Assembly (NCBI GenBank): GCA_964644845.1
Contig: CAZXXS010000090.1
Location: 1-22,311, forward strand
Direction: 5' to 3'
DNA: 22,311 nt
Source: Geothermovivens sp964644845
Lineage (GTDB): Bacteria; Zhuqueibacterota; Zhuqueibacteria; Oleimicrobiales; Geothermoviventaceae
Shown here: positions 1 to 8,469 of the stretch, in pieces
Layout of the letters: every line of letters starts with the position of its first letter
Position numbering within the stretch: the stretch's first letter is position 1
Program-made: the position numbers and the translations under genes
The notes under the pieces: generated by a model
What the model was told of the DNA's origin: nothing
Seen by the model: the letters and a program-made list of their open reading frames with translations, nothing else
Database searches by the model: none

Positions 1-189
1 ACCCTTCTTAACCCAGCCTCTCCCGCGCTTGAGGGCGAACCGAGTGTCGTCACCCCAGCAGCGGGTAACTTCCCGAAAATCGTGGGGGCGCACGCCCAAT
101 TCAGCCTTGAGATTCAGAGCGGGAATGGCTACATTGGCGACCGGTCTGTGGGGTTGCAGAGGCGGTGCCCGATGACGGCTACTCTCTAA
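1..189 (+). other. Left edge: possible C-terminal end of an unrecognised gene
   Basis: Frame 1 is open from the window edge to a TAA at 187-189, 62 sense codons with no start inside the window. It could be the tail of a gene that begins to the left. The second forward frame is also open over much of the stretch, so openness alone is weak support. The translation (for example VVTPAAGNFPKIVGAHAQF) matches no family I know. A Shine-Dalgarno-like CGGAGG follows at 211-216 and probably serves the ABC exporter gene. I see no convincing promoter. Confidence 0.25.
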
Positions 190-276
190 CCTTGCCAGAA
201 TCACACTGCACGGAGGAACCGAGTCATCCAATTCAGTTCCGAACTGAAACCCATCGTCCCGTACATCCGGCGGTAC

Positions 277-1977
277 TTGCGCCCGTATCTGGTCGGCTTT
301 GTTGCAACGCTCTTTGCAACGGCGGCTCAGCTGGCAAGTCCGTGGATTCTGAAGTTCGCCGTCGAGAGTTTCCGCTCGCCGACACAAGAACGGCATCTCT
401 TAGCCTACGCAGGTAGCCTGGTTGCACTGGCGGCTGTGGCTGGAATCTTCCGCTACATCATGCGCCAGCAAATTGTTGGCGCTTCCCGCCGAATCGAATA
501 CGACCTCCGCAACGACTACTTCGCGCACCTTCAGCGCCTGAGTCCTTCGTTCTACCGACGGGTGAAAACCGGCGATCTCATGGCCCGTGCTACCAACGAC
601 CTGAATGCCGTTCGCATGATGCTGGGGCCGGGGATTCTGCACTCCAGCAGTACCGTCCTCGTTGCCACAGCGGCAATGGCGCAGATGGTGAGCATCGATC
701 CAGTCCTTGCAGCTGTGTCGTTGCTGCCTCTACCCTTGATGAGCGCCGTTGTTTTCGGTCTGATGAAGAAAATCCGCAGCGTGTTCGAGGCCGTACAAGC
801 GCAGTACTCCCGCATCAGCGAGAAAGTGCAGGAGAACCTGGCTGGCATCCGCGTTGTGAAGAGCTACGTCAGCGAACGTCGGGAAATCGACTTGTTTGAG
901 CAGCACAACCGGGCTTTCATCGCGGAGAACCTGCGACTCGCCAAGATTCGCGGCTCTCTGGTGGGCACGATCGAGGCCCTTGCAGGCGTCGGCATGCTGC
1001 TGATCCTTTGGTTAGGAGGTCGGCGGGTCATCAGCGGCGCCATCACACTCGGCGACCTCGTCGCTTTCATGTCGTTCCTCACGATGCTCGCCTGGCCGAT
1101 GATCGCGCTGGGCTGGACCATGAACCTGATTCAGCAGGGCCGGGCCAGTCTGACGCGCATCGACCGCATCATGCGCGAGAAGCCCGACATCGCCGACGGT
1201 CCCCAGACGGACCACAGCATCCGCGACATCCAGGGAACGATTCTTTTCCGAGGCGTCAGCTTCGCTTACGAACGTAACCACCCCGTGCTCCACCGCATTA
1301 CGCTCGAGATTCCCCCTGGCAAAACCGTAGCCGTGGTGGGAAGAACGGGCTCGGGAAAAACCTCGTTATTGAACCTGATCCCAAGACTTTACGACCCTAC
1401 GACCGGGGAAGTGTTGATTGACGATCACGACGCCCGGACAATCCCGCTGCAGGTGCTTCGCAGGCACATCGGCATGGTTCCGCAGGACACCTTCCTGTTC
1501 TCGGACACGATTCGCGAGAACATCGCCTTTGGTGTGGAAAACCCCGCCCCACAGAAAATCGCCTGGGCTGTGAAAGTGGCGCACCTTGAAGAAGACATTG
1601 CGAGCTTCCCGGACGGGCTGGACACCATGCTTGGCGAGAGGGGCATCAATCTCTCCGGTGGCCAGAAACAGAGGGTGGCACTGGCCAGGGCCATCTTGCG
1701 AGAACCGACGATCTTGCTGCTCGACGACGCACTGTCAGCAGTCGACACCCAAACCGAAGAACACATTCTCGCCAACTTGCGCGACGTGATGCGCGGGCGA
1801 ACGACGATCATCGTTTCGCACCGGATCAGCGCAGTCAGAGACGCCGACCTGATTGTTGTGCTGCGCAACGGCGAGATTGCTGAGCAGGGTACACACGAGG
1901 CACTGCTGGGGTTGGGTGGGCTGTACTGGGAATTGTACCAGATGCAGAAACTTGAAGAAGCCTTGGAGGCGTTTTGA
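277..1977 (+). CDS. ABC exporter half-transporter, subunit with the non-catalytic ATP site
   Basis: This is a type I ABC exporter half-transporter: an N-terminal six-helix membrane domain (about residues 1-300) fused to an ATPase domain (about 330-566). It probably sits in the inner membrane and pairs with the exporter encoded at 2336. The ATPase has a Walker A GRTGSGKT at 355-362, Q-loop Q403, a canonical LSGGQ at 459-463, Walker B ILLLDD at 479-484 and H-loop H515. The residue after the Walker B aspartate is D484, where active ATPases have glutamate, so its own ATP site should hydrolyse poorly. The listed start is TTG. The frame is open upstream to 190 and encodes a plausible N-terminus (PIVPYIRRYL), so the true start is probably earlier. 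The ribosome-binding-like CGGAGG at 211-216 sits 9 nt before an in-frame ATC at 226. The substrate cannot be told from sequence; multidrug or lipid export is typical of this subfamily. Confidence 0.93.
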   Translation: MRPYLVGFVATLFATAAQLASPWILKFAVESFRSPTQERHLLAYAGSLVALAAVAGIFRYIMRQQIVGASRRIEYDLRNDYFAHLQRLSPSFYRRVKTGDLMARATNDLNAVRMMLGPGILHSSSTVLVATAAMAQMVSIDPVLAAVSLLPLPLMSAVVFGLMKKIRSVFEAVQAQYSRISEKVQENLAGIRVVKSYVSERREIDLFEQHNRAFIAENLRLAKIRGSLVGTIEALAGVGMLLILWLGGRRVISGAITLGDLVAFMSFLTMLAWPMIALGWTMNLIQQGRASLTRIDRIMREKPDIADGPQTDHSIRDIQGTILFRGVSFAYERNHPVLHRITLEIPPGKTVAVVGRTGSGKTSLLNLIPRLYDPTTGEVLIDDHDARTIPLQVLRRHIGMVPQDTFLFSDTIRENIAFGVENPAPQKIAWAVKVAHLEEDIASFPDGLDTMLGERGINLSGGQKQRVALARAILREPTILLLDDALSAVDTQTEEHILANLRDVMRGRTTIIVSHRISAVRDADLIVVLRNGEIAEQGTHEALLGLGGLYWELYQMQKLEEALEAF

Positions 1978-2335
1978 GCAACCGGGACACAGCAGGCTGG
2001 CCGGGCCAAACGGTTGGACCGCTCCCCTTGGCCGCTCTGACTCGGACACTTCGCTCTGCTCCAACAAGGCCACCCTTTTCGGCTGTGGTGGGTGTGTCGG
2101 CCACGAAGACGGCAAAGCGAACGGTTCGGCACCCGAAGAAAGCCACACCTGAACTCCCATGGAGCCGAGAGCACAGAACCGACGCTCCGGGCGACCCTCT
2201 GCAGTGGCAATTTCGCACAAGAAACACGTCGCGGGCGCCCAACCCAGGCTTCCCCGCGGAAAACGGCGGCTCTCGTGGGCACACAATTCTCCAGTCGGAC
2301 CGGACCAAACGCATTCACAGGAGAAGAAACCCCAC
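1978..2335 (+). other. 358-nt gap between the two exporter genes; no recognisable gene
   Basis: Several frames are open across this stretch on both strands, as often happens in GC-rich DNA, but none gives a recognisable protein. Heterodimeric exporter subunits are usually adjacent or overlapping, so a gap this long is somewhat unusual. An AGGAGA at 2319-2324 serves the downstream gene. I see no clear terminator hairpin or promoter. Confidence 0.5.
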
Positions 2336-4180
2336 ATGATGCTCGGTGGTGGACACGGCCACGGTGCGGGCGATTTTCGCGAAGAAGAAGCCCTCGGTAA
2401 GGTGTACGATGCCAGACTCATGCGCCGGCTTCTTCGTTACCTGGTTCCGTACCGTTGGGCAGCGGTCGTTGGCGTCTTTCTGTTGCTCCTGCTGTCGCTG
2501 CTTCAGCTGGCCGGACCTTACCTCGCCAAGCTGGCCATCGATCGCTACATCGCGCACGGTGACTTTGCCGGTCTCACCCACATTAGCCTGATTTTCGGGG
2601 CCATTCTGGCCGCACAGTTTCTGCTCCGGGTTTCGCAAACGTATCTTGTGCAGTGGATGGGCCAGAACGTGATGCGCGATTTGCGGCTGGAGATTTTCAG
2701 CCATTTGCAGCGGCTCCCACTGTCGTTTTTCGACCGCAACCCCGTGGGCCGCCTCATGACACGCATCACGACCGACGTCGAAAACCTGAACGAGCTGCTT
2801 TCGTCCGGCGTCGTGGCGATTTTCGGTGACATCTTCACCCTGGTGGGCATCGTCGTAGTCATGTTGTGGCTCAACTGGCGGCTTGCACTCATTACCTTCA
2901 CCGTGCTCCCCTTTCTGACCGTGGCCACGTTCCTTTTCCGCCGTTTTGTGCGCCAGGCCTACCGGGAAATTCGTTTGCGGATTGCCAGAATCAACGCTTA
3001 CCTGCAAGAGAACATCACCGGCATGGCCATTGTGCAGCTTTTCAACCGCGAATACCGCAACTTCGAGCACTTCCGCCGCCTCAATCGCGATTATCTCGAG
3101 ACCTACCTTCGCACCATTTTCTACCACGCCGTCTTCTTCCCGGTCGTCGAGCTGCTGAGTGCGGTGGCGCTTGGTCTGATTCTCTGGTACGGCGGGTTGC
3201 GTGTTTTCGCCGGTACACTCACCATCGGGGCTCTGGTAGCGTTTCTCCAGTACGCACAGCGTTTCTTCAGGCCAATTTCGGACCTGTCCGAGAAGTACAA
3301 CATCATGCAGTCGGCCATGGCAGCTTCGGAACGGATCTTCAAACTCCTGGAGGAACCGGAGCAGCCATCCTTCACACCGCCGGCAAAGCATCTGGAACAC
3401 TGCCGGGGTGAGATCGAGTTTCGGAACGTCTGGTTTGCCTACCAGAAAGACGACTGGGTGTTGCGAGACATCTCCTTCCACGTGGAACCTGGGGAACGCG
3501 TGGCTTTTGTGGGCGCAACGGGCTCCGGAAAAACCAGCATCATGAGCCTTTTGACGCGTCTGTACGAACCTCAGAAGGGACAGATCCTGCTCGACGGCGT
3601 CGACATCCGACACATTCCCCTCGACGAACTCCGGCGAGCTGTGGGCGTCGTTCCACAGGACGTGTTTCTCTTCTCGGGGAGCGTGGCCGAGAACATTCGG
3701 CTCGGCAACCGCGACATCTCCGAAGACGTGATTCGGCAAGTTGCGCAAGCCTTGAACGTGGACCGTTTCGTTGAAAGATTGCCACGTGGTTACGACGAGG
3801 AGGTCCGGGAACGTGGTGGCATTTTGAGTACCGGCCAGCGGCAGTTGCTCGCTTTCGCCCGTGCCCTGGCCTACGATCCCAGGGTCATCATTCTGGATGA
3901 GGCAACGTCTTCGGTAGACACCGAGACCGAGCGGCTGGTGCAAGAGGCGCTCGAGAAGCTGATGGTCGGGCGCACTTGCCTGATTGTGGCCCACCGGCTC
4001 TCCACTGTGCAGAACGCAGACCGAATCGTCGTGATTCACAAGGGCAGAATACGCGAACACGGCACTCACCAGGAGTTGCTGGCCCTTCGGGGGATTTACT
4101 ACCGGCTTTACAGGTTGCAGTACGCGGGTCTCTCTGACAAATGGCAAGAAGAATCGGTACAGGCGGCAGGTGATTCGTGA
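2336..4180 (+). CDS. ABC exporter half-transporter, subunit with the catalytic ATP site
   Basis: The 614-residue product is a second type I ABC exporter half-transporter, with the membrane domain at about residues 30-330 and the ATPase at about 355-600. It carries Walker A GATGSGKT at 393-400, Q-loop Q441, Walker B VIILDE ending in D521-E522, and an H-loop in VAHR. Its signature motif is LSTGQ (497-501), a departure from LSGGQ, while its Walker B glutamate is intact. This is the mirror image of the upstream subunit and the pattern expected of a heterodimer like TM287/TM288 or BmrCD. The N-terminus starts with a glycine/histidine-rich tail (GGGHGHGAG) and then EEEALGK-YDARLMRRLLRYL, typical of the longer subunit of such pairs. 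I chose the ATG at 2336 because AGGAGA lies 11 nt upstream. A much longer frame opens at 2159 but its extra 59 residues look non-coding. The stop overlaps the next gene. Confidence 0.93.
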   Translation: MMLGGGHGHGAGDFREEEALGKVYDARLMRRLLRYLVPYRWAAVVGVFLLLLLSLLQLAGPYLAKLAIDRYIAHGDFAGLTHISLIFGAILAAQFLLRVSQTYLVQWMGQNVMRDLRLEIFSHLQRLPLSFFDRNPVGRLMTRITTDVENLNELLSSGVVAIFGDIFTLVGIVVVMLWLNWRLALITFTVLPFLTVATFLFRRFVRQAYREIRLRIARINAYLQENITGMAIVQLFNREYRNFEHFRRLNRDYLETYLRTIFYHAVFFPVVELLSAVALGLILWYGGLRVFAGTLTIGALVAFLQYAQRFFRPISDLSEKYNIMQSAMAASERIFKLLEEPEQPSFTPPAKHLEHCRGEIEFRNVWFAYQKDDWVLRDISFHVEPGERVAFVGATGSGKTSIMSLLTRLYEPQKGQILLDGVDIRHIPLDELRRAVGVVPQDVFLFSGSVAENIRLGNRDISEDVIRQVAQALNVDRFVERLPRGYDEEVRERGGILSTGQRQLLAFARALAYDPRVIILDEATSSVDTETERLVQEALEKLMVGRTCLIVAHRLSTVQNADRIVVIHKGRIREHGTHQELLALRGIYYRLYRLQYAGLSDKWQEESVQAAGDS

Positions 4181-6483
4181 AACGCTTTCGTGCAGCTACT
4201 GTTGGTCTGTTACTCGTCTGGATGTTCGTACCGGTCACGAGCCGGGCCAAAGAACCGGTCCAGCTTGTGAACCTTCTGATCGGCACAAAAGGCGGGGGAA
4301 ACGCTCTGCCCGGACCGCAATTACCTCACGGAATGGTCAAGCTCGGTCCAGACACAGTCCCAGCGGCTGGCAAGGCGAACCCCGGTGGCTACGACTACAC
4401 CGACTCGCTGATGGTGGGCTTCAGTCACCGGCACGTGGACGGCACCGGTGGCGGCGGCTACCAAAATGTGCTTGTGATGCCAACCACGGGAACCCTACGG
4501 ATTCAAGAACTCGAGTACGCTTCACCCTACCGGCACAGTTCGGAAGTTGCCTCACCGGGTTACTACGCCGTCACGCTGGACCGTTACGGCGTGCGTGTGG
4601 AACTTACGGCCACGCAACACACGGGTTTGCACCGCTACACGTTCACCAGTACCGACACCGCCCACATTTTGATCGATGCCAGCCACGGGATGTATTTCCG
4701 GCGGCGCCCCAGTGGGTACCTGTACAAACCGGAAGTGGCAAGTCACTACCCGGCCTACGTTCGCTTTCTCAGCGACCGGAGCCTTGAAGGGGCCGTAGTG
4801 CACCACGACAACTGCGGCAGAAACAAACGCAATCCCACGGTGCTCTACTTCTACGTTGAACTCAGCCGGCCATCCGCTCGACATGGAACGTGGAGCGGTA
4901 CGAAGATCAAGCCCGGCGACGAACAGGTTTTCGACAAGGATGTGGGGGCTTACTTCGACCTACCGGTCGAGCCGAAATCTGTGGTCCTGGTCAAGGTAGG
5001 CATCTCTTACATCAGCGCGGAGCAAGCGAAAAAGCATGTGCGGCAAGAGTTGCCCAACTGGGACTTCGAGCGCGTTGTGCAAGCCGCAAGAGAACGCTGG
5101 AACGTCCTGCTCGGTCGGGTGCGGATTGCCGGAGGTACCCACGACGAGCTGGTAAAATTCTACACGGCGCTCTACCGCGCGTTTGGCCAGCCAACCTGTT
5201 TCTCAGAAGGCAACCGTTTCTACTCTGGTTTTGACGGCCTCGTTCACGATTCCGGCCGGTACAAGTTCTACTCCGACGACTGGTGCATTTGGGACACGTT
5301 TCGGACCACGCACCCGTTGCAGGCCATTCTGGAGCCAGAGATCCAGAACGACCTCTTGCAGTCGTACGTCCGGATTTACCAGCAAGGCGGTTGGCTTCCG
5401 TCCTGTCCCAAGGTTTTCAACTACGCACCCTGCATGCCCGGAAATCACGTCATCGCAGTGATTGCGGATCTGTACGCAAAAGGCTTCCGCGATTTTGACA
5501 TTCAAACCGCCTACGCAGCAGCCAGGAAATTGGCAACAAGCCAAAAAGAACCCGCCTACGGCGAGGTTTACACGCGACTCGGCACTCCACCAGAGTACCG
5601 TGAGTTCGGCTTTGCTCCCTTCGGGGCCTACTGGGCCAAACACGAACGCGATGCCTCAGTAAGTGTAACGTTGGATTTTGCGTACAACGATTGGTGTCTT
5701 GCCCAGCTGGCGAACGCACTGGGACGCGGAGAAGATGCACGCTTTTTCCTGGAGCAAGCGCGCAACTACCGCCACCTCTTTGACCCAGCAGTCCGTTTTT
5801 TCCGCCCCAAACATGGGGACGGCTCGTGGGTCGAACCTTTTGATCCCTTGTCGCGCACGGCTTTCACCGAAAGCAACGCCTGGCAGGGGCTGTGGTTTGT
5901 TCCTCACGACGTTGCAGGCCTTATCCAGCTGCTCGGAGGCCGGAGCGGCTTCATCGCGAAGCTCGATTCGTTTTTCGCGCGCGACCTGTACAATCCTGGA
6001 AACGAACCCGACTTCCACGCACCGTTCCTGTACACCTTCGCCGGTGCCCCGTGGAAAACGCAAAAGGTTGTGAGCGAACTTCGGGAGCGCTTTTTCGCAA
6101 ATCGGCCAGACGGTCTTCCCGGCAACGACGATGCCGGGGCCACATCTGCCTGGTTTGTGTTCGCCTCGCTCGGGTTCTACCCCGTCTGCCCCGGACAGCC
6201 TGTGTACGAACTGGCAGCGCCGCTTTTCCCTGAAGTCGAGTTGCGCTTGCAAAACGGTCGACAGTTTCGGATCGTCGCCCGTAATCTTTCCGCGACGAAT
6301 CGCTTTGTCCAGCGGGCACAGCTGAATGGAAAGCCCTGGCCTAATCCCTGGATTCGCCACTCGGATCTCGTGCGGGGCGGGGAACTTGTGTTGGAAATGG
6401 GGCCGAAACCGAATCGTTCGTGGGGCAGCGCTCCGGAAAACGCTCCCCCGTCGATGAGTGTCGACGCTACCCCCGAGCGCTGA
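4177..6483 (+). CDS. Secreted GH92-family glycoside hydrolase (alpha-mannosidase-like)
   Basis: The product (768 residues) belongs to glycoside hydrolase family 92, calcium-dependent exo-alpha-mannosidases that trim mannose from glycans. Residues 1-24 form a signal peptide (MKRFRAATVGLLLVWMF... cut near SRA-KEP), so it acts outside the cytoplasm. Family landmarks are the N-terminal GFSHRHVDGTGGGG (from residue 81), FTESNAWQ with E565 at the position of the conserved general acid, and GLPGNDDAGATSAWF with D651-D652 in the conserved acidic site near the C-terminus. Its length fits the family. It begins with GTG inside the exporter stop codon (GTGA, 4-nt overlap), with GGCAGG just upstream, so it is probably translated in coupling with the exporter. 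The linkage specificity is not predictable here. Mannoside or N-glycan scavenging is inferred, and a link to the exporter is suggested only by the overlap. Confidence 0.92.
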   Translation: MKRFRAATVGLLLVWMFVPVTSRAKEPVQLVNLLIGTKGGGNALPGPQLPHGMVKLGPDTVPAAGKANPGGYDYTDSLMVGFSHRHVDGTGGGGYQNVLVMPTTGTLRIQELEYASPYRHSSEVASPGYYAVTLDRYGVRVELTATQHTGLHRYTFTSTDTAHILIDASHGMYFRRRPSGYLYKPEVASHYPAYVRFLSDRSLEGAVVHHDNCGRNKRNPTVLYFYVELSRPSARHGTWSGTKIKPGDEQVFDKDVGAYFDLPVEPKSVVLVKVGISYISAEQAKKHVRQELPNWDFERVVQAARERWNVLLGRVRIAGGTHDELVKFYTALYRAFGQPTCFSEGNRFYSGFDGLVHDSGRYKFYSDDWCIWDTFRTTHPLQAILEPEIQNDLLQSYVRIYQQGGWLPSCPKVFNYAPCMPGNHVIAVIADLYAKGFRDFDIQTAYAAARKLATSQKEPAYGEVYTRLGTPPEYREFGFAPFGAYWAKHERDASVSVTLDFAYNDWCLAQLANALGRGEDARFFLEQARNYRHLFDPAVRFFRPKHGDGSWVEPFDPLSRTAFTESNAWQGLWFVPHDVAGLIQLLGGRSGFIAKLDSFFARDLYNPGNEPDFHAPFLYTFAGAPWKTQKVVSELRERFFANRPDGLPGNDDAGATSAWFVFASLGFYPVCPGQPVYELAAPLFPEVELRLQNGRQFRIVARNLSATNRFVQRAQLNGKPWPNPWIRHSDLVRGGELVLEMGPKPNRSWGSAPENAPPSMSVDATPER

Positions 6484-6544
6484 AAGTCAGTGCCTCGGCA
6501 ATCTGAGGGAGTCTGTTTGAACAACTGCACGAAAGGTGCATTCA

Positions 6545-7447
6545 ATGGCAATCGAGACTCGCGAACTCGGCCGCACCGGTTTGGAAGTCACATTCCTCGG
6601 CTTTGGCGCCCTGGAGATCGGCCGTGACTGGGGTATCGGCCCCGGAGGTCCCGAACGCAAGCCCGACGAAACACAGGCCATCCGGGTACTGAACCACGTG
6701 CTTGACCTTGGCATCAACCTTATCGACACCGCCCGTGCTTACCACCGCAGCGAGGAACGCATCGGCAAAGGCATTTCACACCGACGGGAAGAATTCATTC
6801 TGGCAACGAAGTGCGGGGAACACAGCGCCGAACCGGAAACGTACTACGATTTTTCGTACGAAGCCGTGTCCAAATCGATCCGAACCAGTCTCCGCCTTTT
6901 GCGCACGGATCAAATCGACATTTTGCAGATCCACTTCGGTCCCAAGCCGCAGTCGGTCCTTGACCAGGGCGAAACGCTTCGGGCCATGCGGGAAGCCAGA
7001 GAAAAAGGCTTGGTTCGATTTCTTGGAGCATCACCGCCGCACGAGGTGCTGGAGGCCTGCATTCAGCTCGGCGCCTTCGACGTGCTCCAGGTGCACTACA
7101 ACTTGCTGGACCGTGAAAGTGAAAGGTTGATTCGGAAAGCCCACGATCTCGGCCTTGGCGTTCTTGTTCGCAGCCCCTTCGCGGGAGGTTACCTGACACC
7201 AAAAGTAGCTCGGCTGGCCGCTGAGAACGATGCACGTGCCCAACAGGTCTTGCGGCTTTGTGAGCAACTCGGGTTGGATGTAACGGATCTACCCGTTTTA
7301 GCGCTGGCATTCCTGTGGCGTAACCCTGCCGTTCACTCCGTGCTGGTGGGAACAAAATCCCTTGCCCACCTGGAAGCAAACGTGCGAGCCTTAGAGAATC
7401 TGCCGGCCATGCAGGAACAGCTGGACCGCCTCGAGCACCAGTCCTGA
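6545..7447 (+). CDS. Aldo/keto reductase family oxidoreductase
   Basis: The 300-residue product is an aldo/keto reductase, a single-domain NADPH-dependent TIM barrel in the cytoplasm. The usual catalytic tetrad is visible: D61 in LIDTA, Y66 in RAYHRSEE, K89 in ILATK and H120 in DILQIH. The N-terminal LGRTGLEVTFLGFGALEIG and the C-terminal SVLVGTKSLAHLEANV (cofactor phosphate-binding region) also fit the family. I chose the ATG at 6545, which follows GAAAGG at a good distance; a GTG at 6536 overlaps that site. It starts 61 nt after the GH92 stop and is probably in the same transcript. The substrate is unknown. Related proteins in saccharolytic operons reduce sugars or aldehydes, which would suit a GH92 neighbour, but that is an inference. 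Confidence 0.92.
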   Translation: MAIETRELGRTGLEVTFLGFGALEIGRDWGIGPGGPERKPDETQAIRVLNHVLDLGINLIDTARAYHRSEERIGKGISHRREEFILATKCGEHSAEPETYYDFSYEAVSKSIRTSLRLLRTDQIDILQIHFGPKPQSVLDQGETLRAMREAREKGLVRFLGASPPHEVLEACIQLGAFDVLQVHYNLLDRESERLIRKAHDLGLGVLVRSPFAGGYLTPKVARLAAENDARAQQVLRLCEQLGLDVTDLPVLALAFLWRNPAVHSVLVGTKSLAHLEANVRALENLPAMQEQLDRLEHQS

Positions 7448-7465
7448 GGCAACACACAAACGCTG

Positions 7466-7489
7466 GGCGGTTGCGCCAGGGGCAACGCC
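7466..7489. terminator. Possible hairpin between convergent genes
   Basis: GGCGGTTGC and GCAACGCC form an 8-bp stem with one bulged G and a 7-nt loop. It lies between the aldo/keto reductase (+) and the tetrahaem cytochrome (-), which converge. No T-run follows directly; a T6 run appears only at 7538-7543. Weak support. Confidence 0.3.
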
Positions 7490-7545
7490 TCCCCCTCCCT
7501 CACACAGGGCCCCCTTTGCGTAGCCGCACAGTAACTGTTTTTTGC

Positions 7546-8166
7546 CTACTTGATGTGGCAGGTTAAGCACAAACCACTCTGGTTGTTGGGCTTGCGCAAT
7601 AAAGCGGGTCCACCGAGATTACTGTGCACGTCGTGGCAGGAAGTGCATTCCACTTTACCGTCGACCAGCAAGTCGTGGTAAATCGTGCCCCCTAAGCCCG
7701 ACTCTGTCGTCATGGGATCAGCCAGCCCCCCATCTTTCGCCGCCAAATTTGCGTCGTACACAAAGGAAACAGGATGGTCGTCCGAAAGGTCACGTTTGAG
7801 AATCGCTTTGTCCGAGGAAAAACTCACTGACAAAGCTACTCCACCGACGTTGTCCACCGCCACTGTGCCATCGTGGCAGCTCAGGCAGAGTTTGGATGGC
7901 CCATCCGGTTGTCCCACCTCCGCATCAAGTGTGGAACTGGCATAAGGCGTAAAACCCGCAACGTCTTCGTTCCGGAGCATTTGCCCGGTTTCTGCGCCTT
8001 TCGGCGTACCAGCGGTGTGGCACACAGCGCAACTGCTGGCATTGAACCCCGAAGACGGCCCCAGAAAATCGTGAGGGTTATTCAGGCGCTGGGCGTAGTT
8101 CACATTAACCCAACCTGCCAGACCCAAAACCAGAAAAAGCACCGGCACAGCAAACCCTCGCCTCAT
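7546..8166 (-). CDS. Secreted tetrahaem cytochrome c, OmcE-like (divergent copy)
   Basis: The 206-residue product has a signal peptide (cleavage near NYA-QRL) and four CXXCH haem sites: CAVCH, CLSCH, CTSCH and CLTCH. It is clearly a paralogue of the cytochrome at 13571-14188; both share NPHDF/SAHDF, TPY-SS-LDA-VGQPDG-SKLCLSCHDGTVAVDN, LSDDHPVSF and the CHDVH site. The family resembles the Geobacter extracellular filament cytochrome OmcE. This copy has exactly eight histidines after the signal peptide: four in CXXCH and four others (HDF, DDHP, YHD, DVH). That is just enough for bis-histidine ligation of four haems. The histidines after the first haem (CHTPH) and in LWNH, present in the paralogue, are missing. 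A strong GGAGGAG precedes the ATG. It is either a second filament subunit or a soluble electron shuttle or cap. Confidence 0.9.
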   Translation of the reverse strand: MRRGFAVPVLFLVLGLAGWVNVNYAQRLNNPHDFLGPSSGFNASSCAVCHTAGTPKGAETGQMLRNEDVAGFTPYASSTLDAEVGQPDGPSKLCLSCHDGTVAVDNVGGVALSVSFSSDKAILKRDLSDDHPVSFVYDANLAAKDGGLADPMTTESGLGGTIYHDLLVDGKVECTSCHDVHSNLGGPALLRKPNNQSGLCLTCHIK

Positions 8167-8469
8167 GCCGCTCCTCCGTCCGCAGACGTTCTCTATCCGT
8201 CTCCCGCCTCTTCATGATTCGGCCAGACAGAACCGAACTTTAGAAGACGGGTCCCGGCTCGACGTCCACGGACGGATCTTCCGGGTCTCTCAATTCACTC
8301 GCACGAGCCTTTTAGCTCTTCGGATTGTCAACGGGCTTTCTCGGGCCGAGAAGTTTGCCGACGGTAGGCGATTGGACATCGCCCCCCAACAGGTATTCCG
8401 AATGCGAGGGGAAACGGAAAAATCCGGTAGGCTCCAAACCTGGAAACGCTGGTTCTTGCCGTGGAACAG
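8167..8469 (-). other. 303-nt leader region of the tetrahaem gene; no gene
   Basis: No plausible coding frame is seen. On the - strand it holds the GGAGGAG ribosome-binding site next to the start, an isolated perfect -35-like TTGACA (complement of 8326-8331) without a good -10 at the usual distance, and an inverted repeat CTTTCTCGGGCCGAGAAG at about 8337-8354. These suggest independent transcription of the tetrahaem gene, but no complete promoter can be drawn. Confidence 0.4.

Noticed and set aside
1425..2318. 297-codon - strand frame spanning the end of exporter subunit 1 and the following gap
   Set aside because: Cys/Ser/Arg-rich translation with no recognisable motif, mostly antisense to the ATPase domain; a product of GC-rich composition.
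2315..4147. 610-codon open frame on the - strand opposite the second exporter gene
   Set aside because: It is an exact antisense of a clear ABC exporter. Its translation is rich in His, Gln and Glu with no family resemblance, and it has no ribosome site.
8326..8331. Perfect TTGACA upstream of the 7546-8166 cytochrome as a promoter
   Set aside because: No acceptable -10 hexamer lies 16-18 nt downstream on that strand.
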